Assembly: GCA_029243025.1 (NCBI GenBank)
Contig: JAQWSU010000002.1
Location: 228,955 to 292,954 of the forward strand
DNA: 64,000 bases
Direction of reading: 5' to 3'
DNA from: Pirellulaceae bacterium
GTDB lineage: Bacteria > Planctomycetota > Planctomycetia > Pirellulales > Pirellulaceae
Numbering within the stretch: the stretch's first letter is position 1; every line of letters begins with the position of its first letter. The position numbers and the translations under genes were made by a program. Below are positions 1 through 9,164 of this stretch, one piece after another. The notes below the pieces were generated by a model. The model was not told where the DNA came from, searched no databases, and saw nothing but the letters and a program-made list of their open reading frames with translations.

Positions 1-719
1 CCCATGGGATTATGGTTGCCCGAGGCGACTTGGGGGTTGAAATCGATGTAGCCACGATGCCGGTTGCCCAAAAAAACATTATCGACGCATGCTCGACCTG
101 GAAGAGGCCGGTGATTGTGGCTACTCAGATGTTGGACAGCATGCAACGAGCAAGTCGGCCAACGCGTGCCGAGGTGACAGACGTTGCCAATGCCATTCTC
201 GATGGGACCGATGCTTGTATGCTTTCAGGTGAAACTGCCATCGGTCAGTATCCGATCGAATCGGTTCGTATGATGAATCGTATTATGAAATCGATTGAAG
301 AGAATCGTCTCAATACCATCAGCTGCTCGCAGCATTCGCAAGATACGAAAGTCCATGAGGTGACTTCTGCGGTGGTTCGGGGGGCCGGGGGGATCGCGGC
401 AGAGATAGCCGCGAAAATTGTTGTGGTTGCGACTCGCAGCGGCGCCACCGCGCTGACAAAAGCCAAGGAACGTGATTTGATACGTACCGTCGCTGTGAGT
501 GATTGTCAGCAAACGTTACGGCAGATGTCACTCTACTGGGGGATTCATCCGCTTCCAGGTGCACCGGACGACCTCGAACACCGCTTGGTCCAATTCATTG
601 TTGATTGGGGACTCGAATCGGGACATCTGATCGCGGGGGATCGAGTTGTGTTTGTCACGGGCACCGGTGTCAAAGCGGACGCACACAATTTGCTGATGAT
701 TCACGAAATCGCATCATGA
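1..719 (+). CDS. pyk: Pyruvate kinase, C-terminal part (5' end outside window)
   Basis: The reading frame is already open at the left edge (first full codon at base 3) and ends with TGA at 717-719, so only the C-terminal part is seen. Pyruvate kinase converts phosphoenolpyruvate and ADP to pyruvate and ATP in the cytoplasm at the end of glycolysis. The sequence starts inside the barrel domain with the family signature MVARGDLGVE, followed by the conserved segments ATQMLDSM, PTRAEVTDVANA and DGTDACMLSGETA. A C-terminal alpha/beta domain of about 115 residues follows (VVVATRSGATA). One oddity is a His just before GIMVARGDLG, where Asp or Ala is usual. The 3' neighbour is convergent and probably unrelated. 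Enolase lies elsewhere in the window, so glycolytic genes are scattered. Confidence 0.95.
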   Translation, partial: HGIMVARGDLGVEIDVATMPVAQKNIIDACSTWKRPVIVATQMLDSMQRASRPTRAEVTDVANAILDGTDACMLSGETAIGQYPIESVRMMNRIMKSIEENRLNTISCSQHSQDTKVHEVTSAVVRGAGGIAAEIAAKIVVVATRSGATALTKAKERDLIRTVAVSDCQQTLRQMSLYWGIHPLPGAPDDLEHRLVQFIVDWGLESGHLIAGDRVVFVTGTGVKADAHNLLMIHEIAS

Positions 720-751
720 TCGGTCTCGAATCATGATGCCCAGCAGCACGT

Positions 752-1312
752 TCACTCTTGATGACCATGCCAGTCGGCTTGCCACCAAGCGAGAAGAAAA
801 ACTTGCATCAGGCTGAATAGCCAAAAACTAAAGAGGCCACCGAGAATACCCATCGCGGTGCTGCCGAAGGCGAAGGTCGTCAGCGAAAGGGGTTGGGTGC
901 TGGTGAGATTCAACGTCAGTCCGCCGCAGATAGCACCTGCGACACAGCCTAGCCCGGTCATGATTCGCATGAACCATCCCAGCGGCGCTCGTCGACTCAG
1001 ACGTGTTGGCGGGGCAAAGTGGCTTGCTTCCGGGGGGCGGCGCAACATCGAATCGGGCCCATCTTCTGGTTCATTGGATGACCGTTGAGCGTTATCCCGA
1101 AGTCGGCTACCGATCGCATTCCCGGCTACATGGGTCGCCACGATCACCAAAGCCATGAGCAAGGCACTGCCGACGAGCGGCCCAGCGGCTACGAACGCAG
1201 CTAAGCATCCGCAGAACAGGGCAACCAATCCAAACATCGTGCGCAGGCCAAACCGGGGTGGGCCAAGGCCGCCCGCTGCCGGATTAACGTTAGTTTTTTC
1301 CGTCTGTACCAT
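752..1312 (-). CDS. Conserved hypothetical membrane protein, four predicted TM segments
   Basis: This 186-residue protein starts at an ATG at 1312. Two hydrophobic segments lie near residues 26-45 and 48-68, then a polar, Pro/Arg-rich loop of about 45 residues, then two more segments near 116-135 and 145-172. The N-terminal FGLRTMFGLVALF resembles the FSLRTLL-type start common in planctomycete membrane proteins; that is a memory-based comparison. No catalytic motif is visible. The C-terminus WHGHQE is His-rich but short. It converges on pyruvate kinase with a 32-base gap and is probably a single-gene unit. The function is unknown. Confidence 0.6.
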   Translation of the reverse strand: MVQTEKTNVNPAAGGLGPPRFGLRTMFGLVALFCGCLAAFVAAGPLVGSALLMALVIVATHVAGNAIGSRLRDNAQRSSNEPEDGPDSMLRRPPEASHFAPPTRLSRRAPLGWFMRIMTGLGCVAGAICGGLTLNLTSTQPLSLTTFAFGSTAMGILGGLFSFWLFSLMQVFLLAWWQADWHGHQE

Positions 1313-1747
1313 CTCGTGACCGTGTCGTGGAGTTTTGGTAGCTGCAACGTCGAAATTATATCGAGAAGCGGGGAAACGACTATTGATGACTCTGTGGGGA
1401 GGCGTCGCCTGGGAAAACGATTGGAATCGACCTCCGTCCCATCATCTCAGCCTAATCGGATTATCTTGGTAAAGTTGGCATTCTGTCGTTGCTGATGGGG
1501 GAGGAAAATGTTCAGATCGGGCCAAAAAGGCCAAATCGGACAAGCCGATGAGGAAATCGGAGGTGACGCTCGCAGGAAATCCGACGAAAATCGGTCGGGA
1601 GCTGTGGACAACCGATTTCAAGAAAAACGCACGCGAGTACGGTTGCAACGGTAGAGCGGGCTGACCGGAGCCCTTTCATTTCGTCCGCTGAGGGAGTCGT
1701 TTCCCCGTTTTTCGGTGAAAAATTATTGACGTTTCCTGGAGTGAAGC
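1313..1747. other. Intergenic region, no gene seen
   Basis: About 435 bases separate two divergently transcribed genes. Short minus-strand reading frames here have no ribosome binding site and no recognisable protein composition. A GGAG motif at 1738-1741 is six bases before the ATG of the GTPase gene at 1748. The region presumably holds both promoters, but I cannot place a convincing -35/-10 pair. Confidence 0.5.
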
Positions 1748-3340
1748 ATGGCAAACCGCCGCCGATATTCGAAGTTCATGCTGATCTTGGTGTTGGCGTG
1801 TATCGGCTTTCTGATGGTTTACCTGCCGAGTGCAGCGATGCGGCAGTATCAATCGGCAAAGGATCTCGGCTCGCTTTGGGGCACGGTCTATCTGGTCTTT
1901 GTCTCGCTGGGTGCTTTGTTGATGGCGGCAGCCAGCGGTTGGGTGGTTTGGCGTCTTTGGGCGGCTTCGCGGCGGAAGCGCAAACGGCTCGCGCAGCGCG
2001 AGCGAAACCCGAGTGAAATGAGTTTGTCAGAGCGTGAAGCTGAAGTTGCACAAAACATTTCAGCCGTTGCGGAAATGCGGGATGCGGAAACTACTTCTGA
2101 CGAATTGCGAGGCGAACTGTCTCCGCTGATTCAATGGATCGAAGAGAAGCAGGAAGAGCAGAAACTTGAAATTGTTGCATTCGGGACGGTGTCGAGCGGC
2201 AAATCATCTTTGTTAAATGCGTTGGCAGGCCGAGATGTATTTGAAATGGATCTCAAGGGTGGCACGACTGTGCAGCGAAATGAAATCCCCTGGCCCGGGA
2301 TGGACCAGGTCACGTTGGTGGATACTCCCGGATTGGGAGAGGTCGACGGGAGTTCTCGACAGCATGTGGCGGCTGAGGCGGCTAAGGACGCAGATCTCGT
2401 GCTCGTTGTTGTCGATGGTCCGCTGAGAGACTCCGAGTTCCAACTGCTGCGGACTTTGGCAGAAATGGAAAAGCGGGTTGTGATCTGTCTCAACAAGGAG
2501 GATTGGTACAGTGAACAAGATCGCGATGCGTTACTTGATCAGATTCGGCGGCAGGTAAGCGACTTTGTTGAGCCGCTTGATGTTTTGGCAGTCCGCTCGC
2601 GACCGACCTTACGTGATCGAGTGCGTGTGTTACCGGATGGTGCTGAGTTGGAGGAGGAAGTCGAGGTTTCGGCAGATATTCAGACGCTCGCACAACGCAT
2701 GATAAAAATTGTAAAACGCGATGGCAGCGATCTCTTACTCGCGAATCTTTTGTTGCAATCACGAGGTCTTGTCGATGAAGCGAAAGAGCGAGTCCGTGAA
2801 TCGTTGGACCGACGAGCTTGGCAACTTGTCGACAAATACATGTGGGGCGCAGCGGGCGCTGCCGCGCTCAGTCCATTTCCGATGGTGGATCTGGCGGCTG
2901 GCTGCGCAATCTCAACAAAAATGGTGGTTGACTTGGCTCGCGTTTACAAACAGGACATCGACGTAGACGTGGCGATGAACTTGCTGGGACAACAAGGGAA
3001 AACACTTCTGGGTGTACTTGGTAGTAGCGTTGCCACACCCGTGATTGCGTCCAGCATCGCCTCCATGATCAAGAGCGTGCCAGGAGTGGGGACCATTGCG
3101 GGGGGCGTGTTGCAGGGGGTCGTGCAGGCTCTCATCGCCCGTTGGATTGGTGCGATTTTTATTCGTTATTTCCGCGATGAAATGAAGACGCCAGCTGGTG
3201 GAATGGCGGAATTGGCGCGACAGGAATGGGCGCGAGTCACAAGTGTGAACGAGATCCGAAGACTTGTTACAGCTGCCCGCCGCCATTTTCAGGATGACGA
3301 TCAAGATTTTGAACTGGGGCCTCCGCAAGGCAATCAATGA
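1748..3340 (+). CDS. Membrane-anchored GTPase with DUF697-like C-terminal domain (first of tandem pair)
   Basis: This 530-residue protein has an ATG with GGAG six bases upstream. Two N-terminal membrane helices (residues about 9-27 and 43-70) are followed by a basic RRKRKR stretch. A G domain then carries the P-loop GTVSSGKS (146-153), Thr residues suitable for G2 near 173, G3 DTPG (192-195) and G4 NKED (249-252). The C-terminal region has the hydrophobic, Gly/Ala-rich character of the YcjF/DUF697 family (SPFPMVDLAAG, then VPGVGTIAGGVLQG), which probably contacts membrane. The stop codon overlaps the start of the next GTPase (ATGA), so the two are translationally coupled. The likely role is a membrane-associated GTP switch; the partner is unknown. 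Confidence 0.85.
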   Translation: MANRRRYSKFMLILVLACIGFLMVYLPSAAMRQYQSAKDLGSLWGTVYLVFVSLGALLMAAASGWVVWRLWAASRRKRKRLAQRERNPSEMSLSEREAEVAQNISAVAEMRDAETTSDELRGELSPLIQWIEEKQEEQKLEIVAFGTVSSGKSSLLNALAGRDVFEMDLKGGTTVQRNEIPWPGMDQVTLVDTPGLGEVDGSSRQHVAAEAAKDADLVLVVVDGPLRDSEFQLLRTLAEMEKRVVICLNKEDWYSEQDRDALLDQIRRQVSDFVEPLDVLAVRSRPTLRDRVRVLPDGAELEEEVEVSADIQTLAQRMIKIVKRDGSDLLLANLLLQSRGLVDEAKERVRESLDRRAWQLVDKYMWGAAGAAALSPFPMVDLAAGCAISTKMVVDLARVYKQDIDVDVAMNLLGQQGKTLLGVLGSSVATPVIASSIASMIKSVPGVGTIAGGVLQGVVQALIARWIGAIFIRYFRDEMKTPAGGMAELARQEWARVTSVNEIRRLVTAARRHFQDDDQDFELGPPQGNQ

Positions 3341-4683
3341 ACGATTCAAATAAAAGTACCGTCAGCCGCTATGAACAGGCGTTGGCATCTGTGCAGAAAG
3401 CCGTCGAAAAATTCAAGGGCTGCACGCCTGAGGAAAGAGAGCGGTTGCGGAGTGACTTATTTCAGTTGCAGGACATGGAGCAAAAGCTGACACAGGGACG
3501 CGTTGAACTCGTGCTGTTCGGCGAAATAAGCACAGGGAAATCAGCGCTGATTAATGCGTTGGTCGGTCGGGAGGTCGCTGATGTGGATGTCCAAGGTGGT
3601 TGGACGAAAGAAGCGAAAGTGGTGCCTTGGCACGAAACCGAATACGTTGTTCCCGGTCTCGATGGATCCGAATTGGTCTTAGTCGATACGCCCGGTATCA
3701 ACGAAGTCGGTGACAGTGATCATGATGCGATCGCCAAGCATGCAGTTCGACGCGGTGACATTATCCTTTTTGTCTCAGATTCTGATATTAACGAGGTTGA
3801 GTTTTCGGCAGTTATGGCGTTGGCGGCTGTCCATAAACCGATCCTGTTTGTACTCAATAAAACGGACCTCTATTCAGAGAGTGATTTGCAAGAACTCGTG
3901 ACGCAATTGCGAGATCGGCGGCTCAAGGAAATTGTTCCAGCCGAAAACTTTATTCTTGTGAGTGCGGATCCGCGCCCCGTCGAATATGTGATTGTCGATG
4001 ACAATGGCAGAGAAAGAACCGAGTGGCGGAAACCAGAAGCGGAGGTTGCGAATCTAAAAGCTCGAATCCTCGAGGTGTTAGAACATGACGGGATGGATCT
4101 CATCGCGCTGAACGCGGCCATGTACGCCGCTGATAAGACCGATCGCATTGCGAAGCTGCGGATCGATCTGCGGGACCGTCGAGCCAATCAAGCCATTTGG
4201 AGTTTTGCTGCAGCGAAAGCGCTGGCCGTTGCCGTAAATCCTGTGCCGATCGCCGATATTCTAGGTGGAAGCGCGGTGGATGTGACGATGGTCATTACGC
4301 TGGCCCACATCTACGGACTCGAAATGTCCTGGACTAATGCGCAAAAACTCGCCTTTTCAATTCTTGGCGCTGCCGGGATGGTTTTTGCTGCGGAGGTGGC
4401 CACCCATCTGGCAGCCGATGCGTTCAAAACGTTGACGCTCGGGGCGGGGACCGTGTTAACGGCAATACCGCAAGGAGCCGCTGCCGGATTCGGTTCCTAC
4501 ATCGTGGGAAATGCCGCAAAGTACTATTTCGAACATGGTGCGTCTTGGGGAGGGGAATCGCCGAAGCAAGTCGTTCGTCGAATTCTGGAAGAAACGGATA
4601 AACAATCGGTACTCGAGCATCTGCGACAAGAAATTAGCAGCAAATTAAAGCGGAATTTTTACTCTCCGAGCGAGAAAGGCTAG
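3337..4683 (+). CDS. GTPase with DUF697-like C-terminal domain (second of tandem pair)
   Basis: This 448-residue protein begins within the stop codon of the preceding GTPase (ATGA overlap). It lacks the N-terminal membrane helices of its partner. Instead there is a charged, probably coiled N-terminus of about 55 residues. The P-loop is GEISTGKS (62-69), G3 DTPG (117-120) and G4 NKTD (174-177). The C-terminal half has the same layout as the first protein: a segment VNPVPIADILGGSAVD, then hydrophobic Ala/Gly-rich stretches that may insert in or lie on membrane. The two proteins are clearly paralogous, and the coupling suggests a heteromeric pair with one subunit anchored by helices and one soluble or peripheral. 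Confidence 0.83.
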   Translation: MNDSNKSTVSRYEQALASVQKAVEKFKGCTPEERERLRSDLFQLQDMEQKLTQGRVELVLFGEISTGKSALINALVGREVADVDVQGGWTKEAKVVPWHETEYVVPGLDGSELVLVDTPGINEVGDSDHDAIAKHAVRRGDIILFVSDSDINEVEFSAVMALAAVHKPILFVLNKTDLYSESDLQELVTQLRDRRLKEIVPAENFILVSADPRPVEYVIVDDNGRERTEWRKPEAEVANLKARILEVLEHDGMDLIALNAAMYAADKTDRIAKLRIDLRDRRANQAIWSFAAAKALAVAVNPVPIADILGGSAVDVTMVITLAHIYGLEMSWTNAQKLAFSILGAAGMVFAAEVATHLAADAFKTLTLGAGTVLTAIPQGAAAGFGSYIVGNAAKYYFEHGASWGGESPKQVVRRILEETDKQSVLEHLRQEISSKLKRNFYSPSEKG

Positions 4684-4788
4684 GTTCCAATCTCTTGAAC
4701 CGATTTGGCCGATGACCTAGCCTACAAGGATCCAAGGCGTGGCTGACCAATAGATTGGTTTGAGCGAAACATTCGAAAGGTTTACGAA

Positions 4789-5010
4789 ATGCCCATTTAC
4801 GAATATGCCTGCAGCGACTGTCGGGAAACGTTTGAGCTGTTAGTTCGCGGGAATGAGCAGCCGTGTTGCCCCGAGTGCGAAAGCTTGCAGTTGGAAAAAC
4901 AGTTGAGCGTACCAGCTGCATTGGGAAGTCATACAGCGAGCGATTTGCCGATGGCTGGAAATTGCGGTCGGCCCCAATGCGGTTCCGGTTGTATGGGACT
5001 CGAGGGCTAG
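4789..5010 (+). CDS. FmdB-family zinc ribbon protein
   Basis: This 73-residue protein starts MPIYEYACSDC, the hallmark of the FmdB/CxxC_CxxC_SSSS putative regulatory family. A first CxxC (CSDC) and a second (CCPEC) form the zinc ribbon. The C-terminal part is Gly/Ser/Cys-rich (CGRPQCGSGCMG), giving extra possible metal ligands. An AAAGG sequence a few bases upstream serves as the ribosome binding site. It lies about 105 bases after the GTPase pair on the same strand and could be cotranscribed. The family is named after a putative regulator of formamidase expression; its biochemical role is not established. Confidence 0.85.
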   Translation: MPIYEYACSDCRETFELLVRGNEQPCCPECESLQLEKQLSVPAALGSHTASDLPMAGNCGRPQCGSGCMGLEG

Positions 5011-5090
5011 GCTTCGTCGAAATCTCGAGTTGTCGGAAGTCGCTTCTTTTTCCGCGTTAGCTTTTCCAGCGAGAGGTTGCGTGCCAGGAA

Positions 5091-5474
5091 TCAAATCAAT
5101 GCCTCTGCCATCCACAGCAAAATTATGGTGGAAAAGGCGATGAAAATGATCGTGCCAATCAGCATTACGGCCCACGACAACCAAGAGAAATCCTCGAGCT
5201 GAATTTGTTAAAGCAGGCGTTGCACCGTTGCCAGGTAAATCGCCAAGGGAACGATCAGAAGCAAAAGTGCCGACAAGTCGAATTGTCGGATCGTCTGCTT
5301 GCGATTGACTAGCTTGATAGCGAAGAAGCTCGAGCAGGCTGCGTTGATGGCGGCTAATCCCGTGACGATTGGCAAAACGAGCCAGAAGCTCGACCTTGTC
5401 GCCTCCGCGAAAAGGCGGTCGATTAAGAGCAAATAGCTGACACCCAACAGGAATTTAATCAGGCGTGAGAACAT
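5091..5474 (-). pseudogene. Small multi-TM membrane protein interrupted by an in-frame TAA
   Basis: The frame from an ATG at 5474 (MFSRLIKFLLG) encodes 88 residues with about three hydrophobic helices and ends in TAA at 5208-5210. The same frame continues without another stop for 38 codons to TGA at 5091-5093, encoding an aromatic start (DFSWLSW) and another strong membrane helix (MLIGTIIFIAFSTIILLW). Seen together this is a four-helix protein of about 126 residues cut by a single TAA. It may be a recent nonsense mutation or two separate small genes. An upstream extension to 5600 would run through a terminator, so I reject it. There is no recognised family. Confidence 0.4.
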
Positions 5475-5572
5475 GAGGTTTGCGTTGCAACAAGAATGGT
5501 TGCAGCCGAAGACTTCGGTAGCGAGCTGGTGTTTAGATCGTGTCGACTCAATCACGTTGATTGGCGAAGAGG

Positions 5573-5612
5573 AAAAAACGAAAGCGGCCGGATGATCCAT
5601 CCGACCGCTTTT
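5573..5612 (-). terminator. Intrinsic terminator of the guaB-secreted protein transcript
   Basis: On the minus strand an AAGCGG-type arm pairs through GGATG/CATCC with its complement around a three-base loop, with one mismatch per arm. It is followed by a run of T (CGTTTTTTCC). It sits about 26 bases past the stop codon of the gene ending at 5638. Confidence 0.8.
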
Positions 5613-5637
5613 CCAATCGCTCCCAGATAGGTGGTTC

Positions 5638-7341
5638 TTAAGGGAAGATCACGAGACCGCCGACGAGGGCGGCGAGCTGCCAGCGAGCTCCCCTTGCACT
5701 GAGTGGTACGGCAGGTAACAGCCAAGGAGCACAGCTACCCGGTCGATAATATCCCAAAGAGTATTTGCATTCGGTTGGCGGTGTTACACCCATGTGGTAG
5801 GGCAAGAACAAGATGTTGCCGAAGAAGTGTGCACCGGAGAGAGCGGCTTGCTTCATCGGACCCGCCGAGTGACCGTAGCGTTCGAGTTGTACTTCCTGGA
5901 AGTAAAGCGGCTTGTGGCAAAGGGCCGAGGCCGTCCAGGTGAAAGTACTCATTGTCCAGTTTCGTGGTTCGTACTGGTTAGTTGCCGCACTGAACTCACT
6001 GGGCAATTCCCACCAGGCACTGACAAAGCAAAGATCAATGTTGCTCAGTGCGTACCAGGAAATCGATTCGATGGCACCGGTTGTCGTTTCAACATCCACT
6101 CGGCCATCGTTGTAATTAACCATCCGCCCCTTCGCCAACAAACGCCCATTGCGATCTCGCCATTCGCGTGACGGGGCGCGACTCATGTTCTGTTCGAGGA
6201 TCCGATTGTTCTGTTGGATCGATTCGGTTGGCTGGATCTGGGGCGTAATGTCCAGTGAAATGGAACTGATCGGTGTATGTCGCATTTCGTCCCAGGCTTT
6301 CTGGAACAGTTGTTCCTCACTGGGGCAATTGCGGCCATTGTACTGATCTAGCAGCTGATTCGTCGGCGTTTGCAGGCTGAATTCATTGTCATCTTGTAGC
6401 GTGGAATCAAACTGAGGAATGAATGTGTTGTCCGGAACCGGCAATTCTTGAGAAGGCTGATTGGAGTCGTCCAGTTCGGGTAAGTTGAGGTCCGACTGTG
6501 TTGTCGTTTTCGGGCTGTTGGGCTCAGGACGAGGCTCTGGAGTCAGCGCCTTGTCGGTGTCGGTCGTTGGTAAATCGTTCGCCAAGTTAGGGAGCTCGCT
6601 GTCAACGTCTGGGTTTGGCAGTTCGTTGGGTAAGGCGAGTTCGTCTTTGGTCGGAGGTGTGGCAAGCGTCGGAGTTTCGGTTTGCTCCGATTTTTCCGGG
6701 CGCTGGGCTCGCTTGATTTCCGCGTCTTCCTCTTGCAGTATTTCGTCGAGCACATCGTCGAAGACACCGCTTGTATCATCGGAGTTTTGCCCAGAGACGA
6801 AGCGAACCAGGGTGTCTTCCCGAAAGTTGGGAACCGTGGCGGCGGTCGCCGCTTGCTGAACGCTAATTGGTCTCGGTGGAATTTCAAATTCCACCAATAA
6901 TCCCACGTTTGTCGTCGGCGTTGGTTTGGGTTCAGGGAGGTCAATCTGAACGCTTGACTTCGGGATGTCCAGACGTGCGTTGAGCTGTTCAGCGGCACGG
7001 ACTGGAGCTGCTTTGACAGGCGAACGCAAGTAGCTAGGGCGTGGTCGATGAATCTCGGCCATTCTTACCTGATCCGGTCGCTGCCATTTGAGCGTGTCCG
7101 AAGAATTTGGCAAGTTTTTTGGGCGAGTCCAGCCTGAAAGCTGATCGCTTGTTTTGCGGACAAACCGTTTCTGCGCGGCCTTCTTGGTCGAAGCAGTCGG
7201 TTTCAACGCCGGTTCGGTGGCGAGTGAATTAGCAACGCAGGTGATGGCTACGAGCACGCCGTAGATCCAAATTCGACCTGGTCGTTTGAGCGAAAAGGTG
7301 GAGGATCGCTGACGACGATCAGTCAGCCTCGCCTCGTGCAT
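5638..7341 (-). CDS. Secreted protein with SLA1-homology-like domain and conserved planctomycete C-terminal region
   Basis: The frame is open from an ATG at 7383, but the ATG at 7341 (MHEARLTD) gives a better N-terminus: a basic stretch then a hydrophobic signal segment ([18 protein letters not shown]). The protein is then 567 residues. Residues up to about 350 are low-complexity, Pro/Thr/Asp/Glu-rich and probably disordered. A segment starting REWRDRNGR and running to the [10 protein letters not shown] region fits the SLA1-homology (SHD1-like) fold seen in planctomycete secreted proteins. The last 130 residues ([17 protein letters not shown]) resemble a conserved planctomycete domain of unknown function. 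The start overlaps the end of guaB by 23 bases, which suggests cotranscription and translational coupling. Functional linkage to guaB is not obvious. Confidence 0.7.
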   Translation of the reverse strand: MHEARLTDRRQRSSTFSLKRPGRIWIYGVLVAITCVANSLATEPALKPTASTKKAAQKRFVRKTSDQLSGWTRPKNLPNSSDTLKWQRPDQVRMAEIHRPRPSYLRSPVKAAPVRAAEQLNARLDIPKSSVQIDLPEPKPTPTTNVGLLVEFEIPPRPISVQQAATAATVPNFREDTLVRFVSGQNSDDTSGVFDDVLDEILQEEDAEIKRAQRPEKSEQTETPTLATPPTKDELALPNELPNPDVDSELPNLANDLPTTDTDKALTPEPRPEPNSPKTTTQSDLNLPELDDSNQPSQELPVPDNTFIPQFDSTLQDDNEFSLQTPTNQLLDQYNGRNCPSEEQLFQKAWDEMRHTPISSISLDITPQIQPTESIQQNNRILEQNMSRAPSREWRDRNGRLLAKGRMVNYNDGRVDVETTTGAIESISWYALSNIDLCFVSAWWELPSEFSAATNQYEPRNWTMSTFTWTASALCHKPLYFQEVQLERYGHSAGPMKQAALSGAHFFGNILFLPYHMGVTPPTECKYSLGYYRPGSCAPWLLPAVPLSARGARWQLAALVGGLVIFP

Positions 7342-8800
7342 ATTCGCTGTAATTGGGGGCTTCTTGCGTAATGGCGATGTCATGGGGGTGGCTTTCTCTC
7401 ACACTCGCCGCAGAAACTTGGATGAATCGCGCTTCCGTACGCAATTCCTCGATCGTTCGCGATCCACAGTAACCCATACCAGCTCTCAGCCCCCCGACAA
7501 GCTGGTACACGAAGGGACCTAATGGACCTTTGAACGGAACTCGACCTTCGACTCCTTCGGGAACAAGCTTGCCTGAGACACCAGCGTCGGAACCTTGACG
7601 GTACCGCTCGCTCGATCCTTTGACCATGGCTCCCAGTGAACCCATTCCTCGATAAACTTTGAAGGTACGACCTTGATAGAGAATCATTTCTCCGGGACTT
7701 TCGGCGAGCCCGGCAAATAATCCTCCAATCATGGCAACACTGGCACCGGCTGCGATTGCCTTCGTCAAATCGCCTGAGAAGCGAATGCCTCCGTCGGCGA
7801 TAATTGGCGTCTGCGTCTCCTTGGCGGCCTGTGCTGCTTCATAAATGGCAGTAATTTGAGGAACACCGACTCCAGAAATGACTCGTGTGGTGCAAATCGA
7901 CCCCGGACCAATGCCGACTTTGACAGCGTCACAGCCAGCATCTATTAGGTCTTTTGCTCCTTCGCGAGTTGCAACGTTTCCGGCGATCACGTCAATGTCC
8001 CATCTTTTCTTGGTTTCTCGAACCGTCTCCAGGACGTTTCGGGAATGACCGTGGGCACTGTCAACAATCAAAATATCGACGTCTTGGTTGATGAGGCTCT
8101 CGGCACGCTCGAAATCGAACACCCCGATCGCCGCACCCACACGAAGCCTTCCTTGCTTGTCTCTGCAAGCATTGGGGAATCGCTTCAGCATGTCGATGTC
8201 TTTGATTGTTATTAACCCTGTCAGATTGTATTTGTCGTCAACCAGTAAAAGTTTCTCCACCTTTTTAGCCGTTAAAATCTTCTCTGCTTCCTCAAGCGTT
8301 ACTCTTCCCGTCGCCGTCACCAAATTACCAGCGGTCATAACTTCCGATACGGGCTGCTCCGTTTGCTCTAAAAACCTTAAATCCCGGCGGGTTAGGATGC
8401 CTTCGAGCTGTCCGTTCGGGCGCGTGATGGGCACTCCGGAAACGTTATGCTTCTCCATCACTTCCTGTGCATTCGCTACTGTTGCATTCGGTGGTAGCGT
8501 GACCGGATCGATGATAATGCCGTTCGCACTGCGTTTGACTTTGTCAACTTCCTCCGTTTGACGCTCCACCGACATATTCTTGTGAATGACGCCCAAACCG
8601 CCCTGTTGACCAAGTGAAATCGCCATCGCACTTTCGGTGACGGTATCCATGGGGGAGCTGAGTAGCGGAACGTTAAGCGTGATGCGTCGTGTCAATTGAG
8701 TGGTCACGACCGTATCGGATGGCACAATATCGCTGTATCGGGGTTGCAGCAAAACGTCGTCAAAGGTGATGCCATTGATAGAGATTTTGTCTTGCATCAT
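7319..8800 (-). CDS. guaB: IMP dehydrogenase
   Basis: This 493-residue protein is full length for the family. It oxidises IMP to XMP with NAD+, the first committed step of GMP synthesis. The N-terminal barrel starts TFDDVLLQP. Two CBS domains lie at about 95-210 ([26 protein letters not shown]). The barrel then resumes with the catalytic loop [11 protein letters not shown] (Cys303), GGIRFSGD and the mobile flap [16 protein letters not shown] lies just before the ATG, and the upstream leader contains a 19-base tandem repeat. The downstream secreted-protein gene overlaps its 3' end. guaA, the next enzyme of the pathway, is 24 kb away. Confidence 0.97.
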   Translation of the reverse strand: MMQDKISINGITFDDVLLQPRYSDIVPSDTVVTTQLTRRITLNVPLLSSPMDTVTESAMAISLGQQGGLGVIHKNMSVERQTEEVDKVKRSANGIIIDPVTLPPNATVANAQEVMEKHNVSGVPITRPNGQLEGILTRRDLRFLEQTEQPVSEVMTAGNLVTATGRVTLEEAEKILTAKKVEKLLLVDDKYNLTGLITIKDIDMLKRFPNACRDKQGRLRVGAAIGVFDFERAESLINQDVDILIVDSAHGHSRNVLETVRETKKRWDIDVIAGNVATREGAKDLIDAGCDAVKVGIGPGSICTTRVISGVGVPQITAIYEAAQAAKETQTPIIADGGIRFSGDLTKAIAAGASVAMIGGLFAGLAESPGEMILYQGRTFKVYRGMGSLGAMVKGSSERYRQGSDAGVSGKLVPEGVEGRVPFKGPLGPFVYQLVGGLRAGMGYCGSRTIEELRTEARFIQVSAASVRESHPHDIAITQEAPNYSEYARGEAD

Positions 8801-8811
8801 CGCTGCTCCTT

Positions 8812-8849
8812 GTCTTGGTGACGCTAACCGGTCTTGGTGACGCTAACCG
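8812..8849. repeat. Perfect 19-bp tandem duplication in the guaB leader
   Basis: The unit GTCTTGGTGACGCTAACCG occurs twice in direct succession (8812-8830 and 8831-8849), immediately upstream of the guaB ribosome binding site on the minus strand. It could be a duplicated operator half or a replication-slippage product. Confidence 0.9.
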
Positions 8850-9164
8850 TTGCGGCAGAATCCCGCATTATGACGCTGAACAACCGGATTGGCAATGTAC
8901 GGGGCCGTCCGGAGAGAACGAAAGCTTCCATCGGGAGCGGGCGAAGCGCGGATGGCTAGCGGGAACGGGCGAAGGCCCCGCGGCTCAGGCTGAGAAACGA
9001 TCAGGGGGACCGGCAGATGCTGGGATTCGTCCTGGCGTCAGCCTCCGACCGGAAAAAAGTGGGATTGTCGGCAAATCGTTGGAAGCTCACCGGGGCGGGC
9101 AAGCCGCATGCAAAACGCTCATCCCCATCGTCCATTTCGCAATTCGCGAGCAGGCTGTGATTCG
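8850..9164. other. Intergenic region, no convincing gene
   Basis: About 315 GC-rich bases lie between guaB and the end of selA. A plus-strand reading frame here (8815-9168) is Gly/Arg-rich, has no ribosome binding site and crosses the tandem repeat, so I do not call it. I searched it for tRNA-Sec because of the neighbouring selA. It has no TCA anticodon arm or 8-base-pair acceptor stem; selC is at 41186. Confidence 0.5.

Noticed and set aside
5475..5600. Longer start for the small membrane protein
   Set aside because: It would run through the terminator hairpin at 5573-5612.
8850..9164. Possible tRNA-Sec next to selA
   Set aside because: No TCA anticodon arm or 8-bp acceptor stem here; a clear selC is at 41186.
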